The notes under the pieces were generated by a model. It was not told where the DNA came from and did not search any database. It saw only the letters and a program-made list of their open reading frames with translations. This document shows positions 34,787 to 42,582 of a stretch of 64,000 nucleotides of DNA, piece after piece. The position numbers were made by a program, and so were the translations under genes. Source of the stretch: Anaerolineales bacterium (GTDB taxonomy: Bacteria; Chloroflexota; Anaerolineae; Anaerolineales; Villigracilaceae); contig JAUQXA010000018.1 of the NCBI GenBank assembly GCA_030834895.1, positions 1-64,000 of the forward strand, in the 5' to 3' direction. Each line of letters starts with the position of its first letter. Position 1 is the first letter of the stretch.

Positions 34787-35206
34787 ATGGCAGAAAAGCA
34801 ACTCACCCTAAACCTCGACTTTCATTCAGGGCTTCCCATCTACACCCAAATTGTCAACCAGATACAAAGTCAACTGGTGAATGGGATTTTGAAGCCTGGC
34901 GACCAACTGCCCACGGTCCGCGCGCTGGCTTCGGAACTAAGAGTCAACTTCAACACCGTGGCGCGTGCGTATCGTATATTAGATGAGGAAAGAATCATCT
35001 CCACCCAACAAGGACGCGGCACTTATATCATAGAGATTCCACCGCCGGAGATCAGCGAAAAGTTGAGACAGGAGTCGCTTGCCGAACTCACGCAGAGATT
35101 TGTCAACGAAGCTCTTCGGCTGGGATTCTCGGAACGTGAGATCGGTCAAATGGTAAAGGACAGACTGAAGGTTGGAAGAGAGTCAACAGACAAAGACAAC
35201 AAGTAG
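34787..35206 (+). CDS. GntR-family transcriptional regulator, YtrA type
   Basis: The 139-residue protein has an N-terminal winged helix (LPIYTQIVNQIQSQLVNGILKPGDQLPTVRALASELRVNFNTVARAYRILDEERII) and only a short helical dimerisation tail, the layout of the YtrA subfamily. These usually repress their own operon of membrane proteins. The following five genes, all plus strand, are its likely targets. The repeated TACAAT boxes at its promoter support autoregulation. Confidence 0.88.
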   Translation: MAEKQLTLNLDFHSGLPIYTQIVNQIQSQLVNGILKPGDQLPTVRALASELRVNFNTVARAYRILDEERIISTQQGRGTYIIEIPPPEISEKLRQESLAELTQRFVNEALRLGFSEREIGQMVKDRLKVGRESTDKDNK

Positions 35207-35239
35207 TGTAGCGGCTTTCTGAAGCCGAAGGAAGGTACT

Positions 35240-35920
35240 ATGAAACAAATCATCGAATTTCTTACCAGGGCTGCCCTCGTAGTATTTATATGGTTTATCT
35301 GGTGGCTATTTTTAGACGCATCCCTTTCAAATGTCATAAATATATCCATCATTGTGGGAGGGGTATTGTTGACATTTCCTGTCGTTTGGCTTGGGAGGAA
35401 GTTACTAGACCAACGCCAGACAATAGGTGGAGCCGCATGGATAACGATGTTTGTACATTTTGTTCTGGGCTTTACATTTGGAGTTCCCATTATTCGGGCA
35501 GTAACCACCTATCAAGAGTGGTCTGGTTGGGTACTACCAGTGCCATCAGAAGTTGGCTTGGTTCTTGTCATTATCACTGCGGCAGCTTTTTTTCTTGTAG
35601 TGGCAAATCTTGCCTTGAAAGGACTAGGCGCGCCTTTTGCGATTGCACTCAGCAAGAAGTTGGCAATGGACTGGTTTTATGCGTGGACACGTAATCCCAT
35701 GGTGCTTGCGGGTTTGGCTTTCCTCGTCTCATTAGGGATTTGGCTTCAGTCAGCGATGTTTGTGATTTGGGCAATCGTCGTGTTTGCGCCGGCGTTGCTT
35801 TTCTTTGTGAAAGTTTACGAAGAACGGGAGTTGGAGATTCGATTTGGAACGTCGTATCTGGAGTACAAATCCAAAACGCCGATGTTATTTCCAAGGAAAC
35901 CAAGAAAACAAAAAAGTTGA
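35240..35920 (+). CDS. Isoprenylcysteine carboxyl methyltransferase-like membrane protein
   Basis: The 226-residue protein has five to six hydrophobic segments, and its end carries the ICMT/phospholipid methyltransferase pattern YEERELEIRFGTSYLEYKSKTPMLFP, with a preceding WFYAWTRNPMVLAGLAFL. Bacterial relatives probably methylate lipids or prenyl groups; the substrate is unknown. It is more AT-rich than surrounding genes and follows the GntR gene by 33 bp, after a small GGCTTTCTGAAGCC hairpin. Confidence 0.78.
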   Translation: MKQIIEFLTRAALVVFIWFIWWLFLDASLSNVINISIIVGGVLLTFPVVWLGRKLLDQRQTIGGAAWITMFVHFVLGFTFGVPIIRAVTTYQEWSGWVLPVPSEVGLVLVIITAAAFFLVVANLALKGLGAPFAIALSKKLAMDWFYAWTRNPMVLAGLAFLVSLGIWLQSAMFVIWAIVVFAPALLFFVKVYEERELEIRFGTSYLEYKSKTPMLFPRKPRKQKS

Positions 35921-35944
35921 AGTAGATAGTTATTAATCAGGAGA

Positions 35945-36886
35945 ATGAAAAAAATGAATACAAAACCGCTTAAATCCTTGTTGCAGAAAAGAAAAGACGA
36001 CCAACACATCCCGCCAATTGCAGGGACCTTGTTCGCTATATTCCTCATCATTGCCGTTGCGGGAGCAATTCTCGGCGATGGACGCTATCCAGATGGAGTC
36101 ATTGGCGCATGGGTTCTCGGCTGGACGATCATTGGAACCTATTTCCTGTTTGCCTTGAAGGTCGCTTCACAATGGGAAAAAGTGATTGTTCTGCGGCTTG
36201 GCAAATTCAAAGGATTAAAAGGTCCAGGTCTATTCTGGATCATTCCCATCGTCGATACCACGCCGACGTGGATCGATCACCGCGTAATGGTGACCCCCTT
36301 TGCCGCGCAAAAAACGCTAACAAAGGACACCGTCCCCGTGGACGTGGATGCCGTCCTGTTTTGGGTGGTGTGGGATGCGGAAAAAGCCGCGCTCGAAGTG
36401 GAAGACTACCGCGCCGCCGTGGACTGGGCAGCTCAGACTGCCCTGCGCGACATCATCGGCAAGAAGATGCTGGCGGATATTCTTGTCGGGCGCAGCGCAA
36501 TCGACAAAGAGTTGCAGGCGGTCATTGATGAGCGCACCACACCCTGGGGCGTGACCGTGCAGTCGGTGGAAATCCGCGACATTGTCATCCCGCAGGATTT
36601 GGAGGACGCCATGTCCCGTCAGGCACAGGCGGAGCGCGAACGTCAGGCACGGGTCATCCTTGGTGAATCCGAAAAGCAGATCGCGGATTCATTTGCAGAG
36701 GCGTCGCAGGCGTACATCCACAATCCCACCGCCCTGCACCTGCGGGCAATGAACATGCTCTTTGAAGGTCTGAAGGAAAAGGGCGCATTAGTCATTGTTC
36801 CTTCCTCCGCCATCGACACGATGAATCTGGGCGGACTGAGCGGCATGGTTTCGCTGGCGCAGAACAATTTACCAAAAGACAAGTAG
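35945..36886 (+). CDS. Slipin-type SPFH/band 7 protein
   Basis: The 313-residue protein has N-terminal membrane segments (about 28-48 and 55-75), then a band 7 domain: EKVIVLRLGKFKGLKGPGLFWIIPIVDT, DTVPVDVDAVLFWVVWDAEKAAL and SVEIRDIVIPQDLEDAMSRQAQAERERQARVI. Slipins form membrane-associated oligomers that organise lipid domains or regulate proteases. Partners in the operon include a predicted intramembrane protease (37931). Confidence 0.92.
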   Translation: MKKMNTKPLKSLLQKRKDDQHIPPIAGTLFAIFLIIAVAGAILGDGRYPDGVIGAWVLGWTIIGTYFLFALKVASQWEKVIVLRLGKFKGLKGPGLFWIIPIVDTTPTWIDHRVMVTPFAAQKTLTKDTVPVDVDAVLFWVVWDAEKAALEVEDYRAAVDWAAQTALRDIIGKKMLADILVGRSAIDKELQAVIDERTTPWGVTVQSVEIRDIVIPQDLEDAMSRQAQAERERQARVILGESEKQIADSFAEASQAYIHNPTALHLRAMNMLFEGLKEKGALVIVPSSAIDTMNLGGLSGMVSLAQNNLPKDK

Positions 36887-36915
36887 AGACACGGCATTAT
36901 CGTGTCCCCATCGGG

Positions 36916-36931
36916 TGTTTCACGTGAAACA
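36916..36931. other. parS-like centromere site 1 (perfect)
   Basis: TGTTTCACGTGAAACA is the widely conserved ParB-binding palindrome. Here it extends to a 26-bp perfect palindrome (36911-36936) in the gap before the SdpI-like gene. A chance or terminator origin cannot be excluded. Confidence 0.68.
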
Positions 36932-36951
36932 CCCGAAAGAAAGGAAAACGA

Positions 36952-37602
36952 ATGACAACAAAAGCAACAACCATTATCGCCCTCGTCCTGATTGGACTGG
37001 CTGTGCTGGCAGGAGCGTTGCTGTGGAATCAACTGCCCGACCAGATGGCTTCGCACTGGAATGCCAACGACGAAGTGAACGGATACATGCCTAAATTCTG
37101 GGGCGCGTTTCTGATGCCGCTTATCACGCTGGGAATGCTGGTGCTGTTTCTAGTGCTTCCCAACATTGATCCACTCAAGGCAAACATCGCACAATTCCGT
37201 GAGAGTTTCAACCTGTTCATCTTGCTGATCGTGGCGTTTATGCTCTACGTTCACGGGTTGACTCTTGCCTGGAGCCTTGGCTATCAGGATTTCAGGATAA
37301 GCGCGGCTATGCTGCCCTTCCTCGGCGTGCTATTCATCGCCGTCGGCTGGATGTTAAGGAAAGCCAAGCGCAACTTCTTCATTGGGATTCGGACTCCCTG
37401 GACTCTCTCCAGTGATAGCGTTTGGGATAAGACACATCAGCTTGGCTCGGTCTTGTTCATGATTTCGGGCGCATTGGCGATCGTCGGCGGATTCTTCGGT
37501 GGCATGGCAGCCTTCTGGCTGATGTTCATCCCACTAATTGGTTCGAGTCTGTTCCTTGTGGTTTATTCGTATGTACTGTATCGCGGCGAGACAAAGGCAT
37601 AG
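36952..37602 (+). CDS. SdpI/DUF1648 family membrane protein
   Basis: The 216-residue protein has the DUF1648 start (ALLWNQLPDQMASHWNANDEVNGY) and the SdpI-like C-terminus (FFIGIRTPWTLSSDSVWDKTHQLGSVLFMISG), with about six membrane helices. In Bacillus, SdpI gives immunity to a killing factor and signals to a repressor; most relatives are uncharacterised. The gene lies exactly between two parS-like palindromes and within the GntR-led operon. Confidence 0.9.
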   Translation: MTTKATTIIALVLIGLAVLAGALLWNQLPDQMASHWNANDEVNGYMPKFWGAFLMPLITLGMLVLFLVLPNIDPLKANIAQFRESFNLFILLIVAFMLYVHGLTLAWSLGYQDFRISAAMLPFLGVLFIAVGWMLRKAKRNFFIGIRTPWTLSSDSVWDKTHQLGSVLFMISGALAIVGGFFGGMAAFWLMFIPLIGSSLFLVVYSYVLYRGETKA

Positions 37603-37618
37603 TGTTTCATGTGAAACA
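37603..37618. other. parS-like centromere site 2 (one mismatch)
   Basis: TGTTTCATGTGAAACA differs from the parS consensus at one central base. It starts at the stop codon of the SdpI-like gene, 687 bp after site 1. Confidence 0.58.
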
Positions 37619-37691
37619 CAAAAAATGCTTCTGTAGTGGCTTCTGTTAAAAGTAACTCATAAGTTTCCGCCAAACATGCAAGGAGATCTAA

Positions 37692-37922
37692 ATGGCTGAA
37701 GAAATCAAACAATGGGAATATCGCGTACAGACCGTGGGTGCATTCTGGTCTGGCGTGAAAGCGGATGAGCTGGAACAACTTCTCAATGAATGGGGCGAGG
37801 AAGGCTGGGAAGTTGTATCCACTCACATTATTGAAAATGCAAACAAAATCAACGTGATTGCGAAACGTCCGTTGACTCGCGAAGCCATCCGTCGTCGTTC
37901 GATGCCGTCAACATTCAACTAG
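37692..37922 (+). CDS. DUF4177-like small protein
   Basis: The 76-residue protein has the DUF4177 pattern: KQWEYRVQTVG at the start and LEQLLNEWGEEGWEVVSTH in the middle, a small alpha/beta domain of unknown role. A strong AAGGAG site precedes it. The YhfC-like gene starts 8 bp downstream. Confidence 0.82.
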   Translation: MAEEIKQWEYRVQTVGAFWSGVKADELEQLLNEWGEEGWEVVSTHIIENANKINVIAKRPLTREAIRRRSMPSTFN

Positions 37923-37930
37923 GAGAAAGA

Positions 37931-38731
37931 ATGCTCGAAACCATGCTTGTTATCAACTTTGTGGGAATGATCCTGCTGCCGATCTTCACGGGATTTTATT
38001 TCGCGCGGAAATTCAAACTGTCGTGGAAGTTATTCCTCGCAGGCGGTCTGACATTTGTCGCCTCGCAGGTTTTGCATGTACCCCTGGTACTTGCCTTGAC
38101 TTCCACATTCCAATCCTGGGGCGTCGTTGCGTATGCACTGATACTAGGCGTGCTGGCTGGACTATTTGAAGAAACAGCGCGTTACATCTTATTCAAGTTC
38201 ATCCTCAAGAAAAATCTAACCTGGAATGAAGGTGTCTATGTCGGTCTGGGGCATGGTGGCACAGAGGCAATCATTCTCGGTATTTTTGCGGCAGTTGCAT
38301 TCGTTAACATGCTTGCTTATCGTTATATTGACTTGTCCACTGTGCCAAGCATCCCGCCAGAAAAGCTTGAACTGGCAAAACAACAAGTCGAAGCATACTG
38401 GTCAACGCCGCCATATCTGGCGATGCTCGGATTTGTGGAACGCATCTTCGCCATGTGTCTACATGTGGCATTATCCGTGATGGTGATGTATGGATTGGTT
38501 AGCAAAAAGCCGATCTGGTTTTGGATGGCGGTTTCATGGCATATGGTCGTGGATGCTGCTGCTGTATACCTCGTTCAGAGTATCAGCATGCTTGCCCTGG
38601 AAGGAATCGTTGGAGTATTTGCTCTTATTAGTTTGGGAATTGTGTTCTGGCTCAAGCCCAAATTTGCAGATCTAAATGCTGAGGTGTCGAATCAGCCTGA
38701 TGGGGTCCCGCAGGTAACGGATCAAGTGTGA
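37931..38731 (+). CDS. YhfC-family predicted glutamic-type intramembrane protease
   Basis: The 266-residue protein has about seven hydrophobic segments and the family motif FEETARY (Glu80, Glu81) within a membrane helix, followed by GLGHGGTEAI (His about 108), which together resemble the active site of CPBP/PrsW-like intramembrane proteases. Target unknown; the slipin, ICMT-like and SdpI-like proteins in the same operon suggest membrane quality control. Confidence 0.85.
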   Translation: MLETMLVINFVGMILLPIFTGFYFARKFKLSWKLFLAGGLTFVASQVLHVPLVLALTSTFQSWGVVAYALILGVLAGLFEETARYILFKFILKKNLTWNEGVYVGLGHGGTEAIILGIFAAVAFVNMLAYRYIDLSTVPSIPPEKLELAKQQVEAYWSTPPYLAMLGFVERIFAMCLHVALSVMVMYGLVSKKPIWFWMAVSWHMVVDAAAVYLVQSISMLALEGIVGVFALISLGIVFWLKPKFADLNAEVSNQPDGVPQVTDQV

Positions 38732-38736
38732 GACAA

Positions 38737-38762
38737 TGCACTAGAACAAATGTTCTAGTGCA
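38737..38762. repeat. Perfect 12-bp-arm palindrome after the GntR operon
   Basis: TGCACTAGAACA (38737-38748) and TGTTCTAGTGCA (38751-38762) enclose AA. It is followed by A rather than T, so it is not a standard terminator. Confidence 0.7.
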
Positions 38763-38770
38763 AAAAGATA

Positions 38771-38804
38771 AAAAACAGGACCGTTTAAAAGCAGTCCTGT
38801 TTTT
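38771..38804. terminator. Bidirectional terminator
   Basis: AAAAACAGGAC (38771-38781) pairs with GTCCTGTTTTT (38794-38804), between the converging YhfC-like and PPDK-like genes. Confidence 0.9.
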
Positions 38805-41189
38805 CTATTCCATCACGGGTGGCAGCCCACTCACCATCGCTTCTTTCTCTTCAACGGCTTCAACCTCCGCCTCTTCTTCAACGAGGAAGGCAACGGCATA
38901 ACTCTTGTGCGCGTCCATGATCAAATCGAGGTAATGATTGGGGCGATAATCGCTGACAGCAATCAGGCGCAGGGCGTTTATCACATGCGGATTATCCACC
39001 GAGACAAATTCATTTAAATGGCTGGGAGTGTCATAAAAGAATTCACGCTTGAAAATGGTATTCTTATCATCAAGAAAAATGCCAAGGGGATAAATATCTG
39101 CTTCCATCAAATCCTGAAAGAAATGCGTGCCGAAGGATGGCTCACGCGATGCGCCAACCGACTCGCCCGCCAGTTCAACCAGCGCATGGGTGTTGTAAAT
39201 ATCACTATAGGTGACATGCACACCGAGGTCAGGCGTGGAAGTTCCCCAGCGACCAGGTCCAACCGCGATGAAGACTTCGTCCTTCAACGCGGCATTGAGT
39301 TGACCGATGGTGCGTTCGAGCAAAGTTCTTTCGGCTTGCGATTCAAGGCTGAAATATCCTTCCGATGGCACAAACAGAACATAACGTATCTCCTGCACCG
39401 CGCCCTGTGGAACCATGGTCTGCGTGGAGAAAATAATGTCTTTTTCATCTAGGTCGGTTGGAATCTGCAACTCAGCCCCATCCTGAATATGGCTTTGCGG
39501 GCGACACTGCAAAAGAGTAATTTGCACATCGGGTTGACCATCGGGGTTGATGATTTCCAGGGCGAACTCGGTATCTACTGGTGACTTGTAATACGTCTCC
39601 AAAAGTTTCAACGCGGTGCGCATGCTTATCGCAAACGGAATACGGGATAATAAACCATCAAATGTAACAACCATCTTTGCGGGATCAGCCAGCCGCGAGC
39701 GGATCGGCATGAGGTCGCCGTCTTCGTCCACCTGGGCGATAAATCGCAATGGAGGATAATCCGCATCGAAAACATCGCGGACGAAAACCGTGGTAAAGGA
39801 ATTGGACTCGATGTCAATCAAATCCACTTTCTGCTGGGAATAGCGTTTGATGTTTCGAACATCCGAAGAGGAATGCAGGCGCGGGTGACTAAGCGCAACG
39901 AGGCGCGGGTAATCGTCGCCGACCATATCCACGGCGCGGGTGCCAAGCCCAAAGACAAGGCGCACAAACCCATCCTCCTGTTTAATCTGCGGCGACCAGC
40001 GATAGATATTGCGGCTGAACGCAACTCCCGCCGCATGGGGGAAGTAATATCGCCCAGCCCTTTCGCCTTCCACAAATTGAATCAGAATGCCGATGCGTTC
40101 GTCATAATCCGCAAGCTCCTTGAGATGACGATACATCAATGCGTCGGGATTCAAGACGCTGGCGTAGATGGTGGTGATGGCACGGGTCAGCGCGGAATAT
40201 TTTTCGTCGTGACTGCCCTGATTGGGGAGAAAGATGCTTTCATATTTCCCGGCAAAGGAAGTGCCGAAGTTATCCTCCAGCAAACTCGAAGAGCGGACAA
40301 TCAAAGGTTTGTTGCCTGCCTCCTGCAAAATGCGTTCGAGACTTTCCATGATCTCGGCAGGAAATTGCCCCTGCTGGAATTCTGCACACAGATTCGGATA
40401 ATCCGCTCGCATTTCCTCATCGGTTTTATATTTCTGGTCGTTCCAGTGGACCAAATCATTATAGGTCAGAAAATTATAGAACACATCCGAGCCAAGGTAA
40501 AAGGAAACGGGCAATCGAAACCTCGCGGCGACATCCGCGGGCGCAGTCTCCTTGATGATGCGCATGGCGAGCAACATACCAGCAGCCTTGCCGCCGACCT
40601 TGCCGCCACCGATCTTGCGCGCGCGGATATCCTTCAAGTCCGCCACCGTAAACCACTTGCGCGCGATTTTGATGTATTTCAACTGGTCGCTGATCATCGT
40701 GCGGATCAATACCACTTTCAATTCCTTCAAACGCGCTTCATATTTTTTGCGCTCCTCGGGTGGCATGGACTCGATCATCTCCGCCTGCTCAAACAACATC
40801 TCCTGCGGGGCAAGTTCGGGATTGAACCAGACGAAATCCGAATCGGGGCTGCCATGCTCCGCCAGCAGCTGACGGACGAGATTCTCAAATTCCTCGTAGG
40901 GCAGATTGTGGGCATAGTAAAAATCGGTCAGCGAGTCGCGGATGCGCAACAGTCGAGTCTCCCAAATATCCGAAGGCTCCTCTTCCAGCGGATTATGTAG
41001 TCCCTCGCGCACCTGCGATTCAATTCCTTTTTTGCGAGTCTCGGCATCGAGATTTTCCTTCGTGATGATGCCGCGCGCGTACAACTCTTTCCTCATCCGC
41101 GAGCGGATGCGCTTGCTCAAAATGGGATACTGATTGAGCGCAAGAAAGATACGAAGAACGTTGTCAACCGATATTTTGGGTAAAGTCAT
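38805..41189 (-). CDS. PEP/pyruvate-binding (PPDK N-terminal) domain protein
   Basis: The 794-residue protein has a unique N-terminal helical region (about 1-200) and then a pyruvate phosphate dikinase ATP-grasp domain: KIGGGKVGGKAAGMLLA, PLIVRSSSLLEDNFGTSFAGKYESIF and VFGLGTRAVDMVGDDYPRLV. No phosphohistidine domain or PEP barrel follows, so it is not a full PPDK. It may phosphorylate or nucleotidylate an unknown partner. It stands alone and converges on the GntR operon. Confidence 0.85.
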   Translation of the reverse strand: MTLPKISVDNVLRIFLALNQYPILSKRIRSRMRKELYARGIITKENLDAETRKKGIESQVREGLHNPLEEEPSDIWETRLLRIRDSLTDFYYAHNLPYEEFENLVRQLLAEHGSPDSDFVWFNPELAPQEMLFEQAEMIESMPPEERKKYEARLKELKVVLIRTMISDQLKYIKIARKWFTVADLKDIRARKIGGGKVGGKAAGMLLAMRIIKETAPADVAARFRLPVSFYLGSDVFYNFLTYNDLVHWNDQKYKTDEEMRADYPNLCAEFQQGQFPAEIMESLERILQEAGNKPLIVRSSSLLEDNFGTSFAGKYESIFLPNQGSHDEKYSALTRAITTIYASVLNPDALMYRHLKELADYDERIGILIQFVEGERAGRYYFPHAAGVAFSRNIYRWSPQIKQEDGFVRLVFGLGTRAVDMVGDDYPRLVALSHPRLHSSSDVRNIKRYSQQKVDLIDIESNSFTTVFVRDVFDADYPPLRFIAQVDEDGDLMPIRSRLADPAKMVVTFDGLLSRIPFAISMRTALKLLETYYKSPVDTEFALEIINPDGQPDVQITLLQCRPQSHIQDGAELQIPTDLDEKDIIFSTQTMVPQGAVQEIRYVLFVPSEGYFSLESQAERTLLERTIGQLNAALKDEVFIAVGPGRWGTSTPDLGVHVTYSDIYNTHALVELAGESVGASREPSFGTHFFQDLMEADIYPLGIFLDDKNTIFKREFFYDTPSHLNEFVSVDNPHVINALRLIAVSDYRPNHYLDLIMDAHKSYAVAFLVEEEAEVEAVEEKEAMVSGLPPVME

Positions 41190-41246
41190 AAGTCACCTGA
41201 TGAGTTACGAGATGCGAGTTACAAGATACGAGGCGCTGATATACAA

Positions 41247-41278
41247 AATCCGCCAGACGTTTTATCGTCCAGCGGATT
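41247..41278 (-). terminator. Terminator after dnaN
   Basis: AATCCGC (41247-41253) with GACG inside pairs with CGTC and GCGGATT (41272-41278). Confidence 0.7.
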
Positions 41279-41322
41279 CGAGCAACACTCAATCTTGAAC
41301 TTTCAACGTTCAACTTGCAAAC

Positions 41323-42456
41323 TTACCCCAGGTGCATGGGCATGATGACGTGCAGGAACTTGTCATCGCCCACTGGCTTGATGACGCCAGGCGCGTTCGC
41401 CGCGGATGTTTCCAGCGCCACATTCGGGGTCTTGATAACTTCAAGCACTTCACGCAGGAATTTGACGTTGAACGCGATCAGCACACCGCCGCCATCCACT
41501 GTGGCTTCGACGATGGTTTCGTTCTTGCCTGTCTCTTCGGAGGTGGCGGAGATTTCGACTTCGCTCGGTTGCATTTCACCACTGGATTGTTTGATGTCGA
41601 AACGCGCCACATTCGAGCCTTCACGGGCGAAGATTTCAGCCTGCTTGCAAGCCTTGAGCAGGGATGCGGTGGAGACCAAGGTGCGCGATTTGTAACTGCG
41701 CGGGATGATCTGCTGGTAATCGGGGAAGGTGCCGTCAATCAACTGCGAGACCACTTCCACATCCTTCACGCGGAATAGCACCTGTCCGCGGTTCTTGGGG
41801 ACAACCATGTAAATCTGCTCTTCACCGTCGGACGCCACACGCGCCAGTTCATTCAACGCGCGGGCGGGGATAATCACATTGATGGGGCGCGGCGCAGGGT
41901 GCGAGAGCTGCGCCTTGCGGACAGAAAGGCGGAAGCCGTCAGCGGCAACCATGGTCACGTTTTCCTTGTCCACATTCATCAGTACACCCATTAACACAGG
42001 GCGGGCTTCATCTGTCGAAGCGGCAAACGCCACCTGTTGAATCATCTCCTTGAAGTCCACCACGTTCAGCGGAACTGCGCCGTCCATTTCGGGCGTGGGA
42101 AGCGGAGGAAACTCCTGGGCATCAATACACTTGATATCGTTGTTCGACGTGCCGCCCTTGACATGCAGGCTTTGTGTCTTCACATCCAAAGACAACTGTA
42201 CCTGATCGCCAGGCAGGGCATTCACCAGGTCGGCAAATGTCCGCGCGGGGACGGTAGTCGAGCCTTCCTCGTCGATCCGCGCCGCGATCCAACAGGTAAT
42301 GCCCAACTCGAGGTTGGTGGCGGAGAGGCGCAAGCGACCCTCGTCGCTGGCAATTAAAATATTCGATAAAACGGGGAGTGTGCTGCGCGGCGAAACAGCG
42401 CGGGAGACAACGCTCAAACCGCGCGCCAGATTTTCTTGAAGGACAGTTACTTTCAT
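41323..42456 (-). CDS. dnaN: DNA polymerase III beta subunit (sliding clamp)
   Basis: The 377-residue protein has the three-domain clamp pattern: MKVTVLQENLARGLSVVSRAVSPRSTLPVLSNILI, PEMDGAVPLNVVDFKEMIQQVAFAASTDEARPVLMGV, and the ending GDDKFLHVIMPMHL-like. It rings DNA and tethers polymerase. ATG 42456 gives the canonical start; GAGGG lies upstream. dnaA, a common neighbour, is not in this window. Its nearness to parS-like and DnaA-box clusters fits an origin-proximal region. Confidence 0.97.
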   Translation of the reverse strand: MKVTVLQENLARGLSVVSRAVSPRSTLPVLSNILIASDEGRLRLSATNLELGITCWIAARIDEEGSTTVPARTFADLVNALPGDQVQLSLDVKTQSLHVKGGTSNNDIKCIDAQEFPPLPTPEMDGAVPLNVVDFKEMIQQVAFAASTDEARPVLMGVLMNVDKENVTMVAADGFRLSVRKAQLSHPAPRPINVIIPARALNELARVASDGEEQIYMVVPKNRGQVLFRVKDVEVVSQLIDGTFPDYQQIIPRSYKSRTLVSTASLLKACKQAEIFAREGSNVARFDIKQSSGEMQPSEVEISATSEETGKNETIVEATVDGGGVLIAFNVKFLREVLEVIKTPNVALETSAANAPGVIKPVGDDKFLHVIMPMHLG

Positions 42457-42516
42457 GTGAGTTCGCCCTCGATTCCTGTTGAAATTTTTCAAAAGTATAT
42501 CATGAAGTTAATCCGT

Positions 42517-42573
42517 GCTGAGCGCAGTCGAAGCGCAATTTCTCAAAAACCCTTCGACTATGCTCAGGGCGAA
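42517..42573. repeat. Inverted pair of TCGACT/AGTCGA repeats
   Basis: GCTGAGCGCAGTCGAAGCG (42517-42535) and CCCTTCGACTATGCTCAGGG (42550-42569) are opposite-facing copies of the repeat also found in cobQ. They fill the gap between dnaN and the DUF5671 gene. Confidence 0.75.
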
Positions 42574-42582
42574 GAATCTCCA

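Noticed and set aside
36911..36936. The 26-bp palindrome as a simple terminator of the slipin gene
   Set aside because: It lacks a T-run, and its core equals the ParB site exactly; a nearby second copy supports the parS reading.
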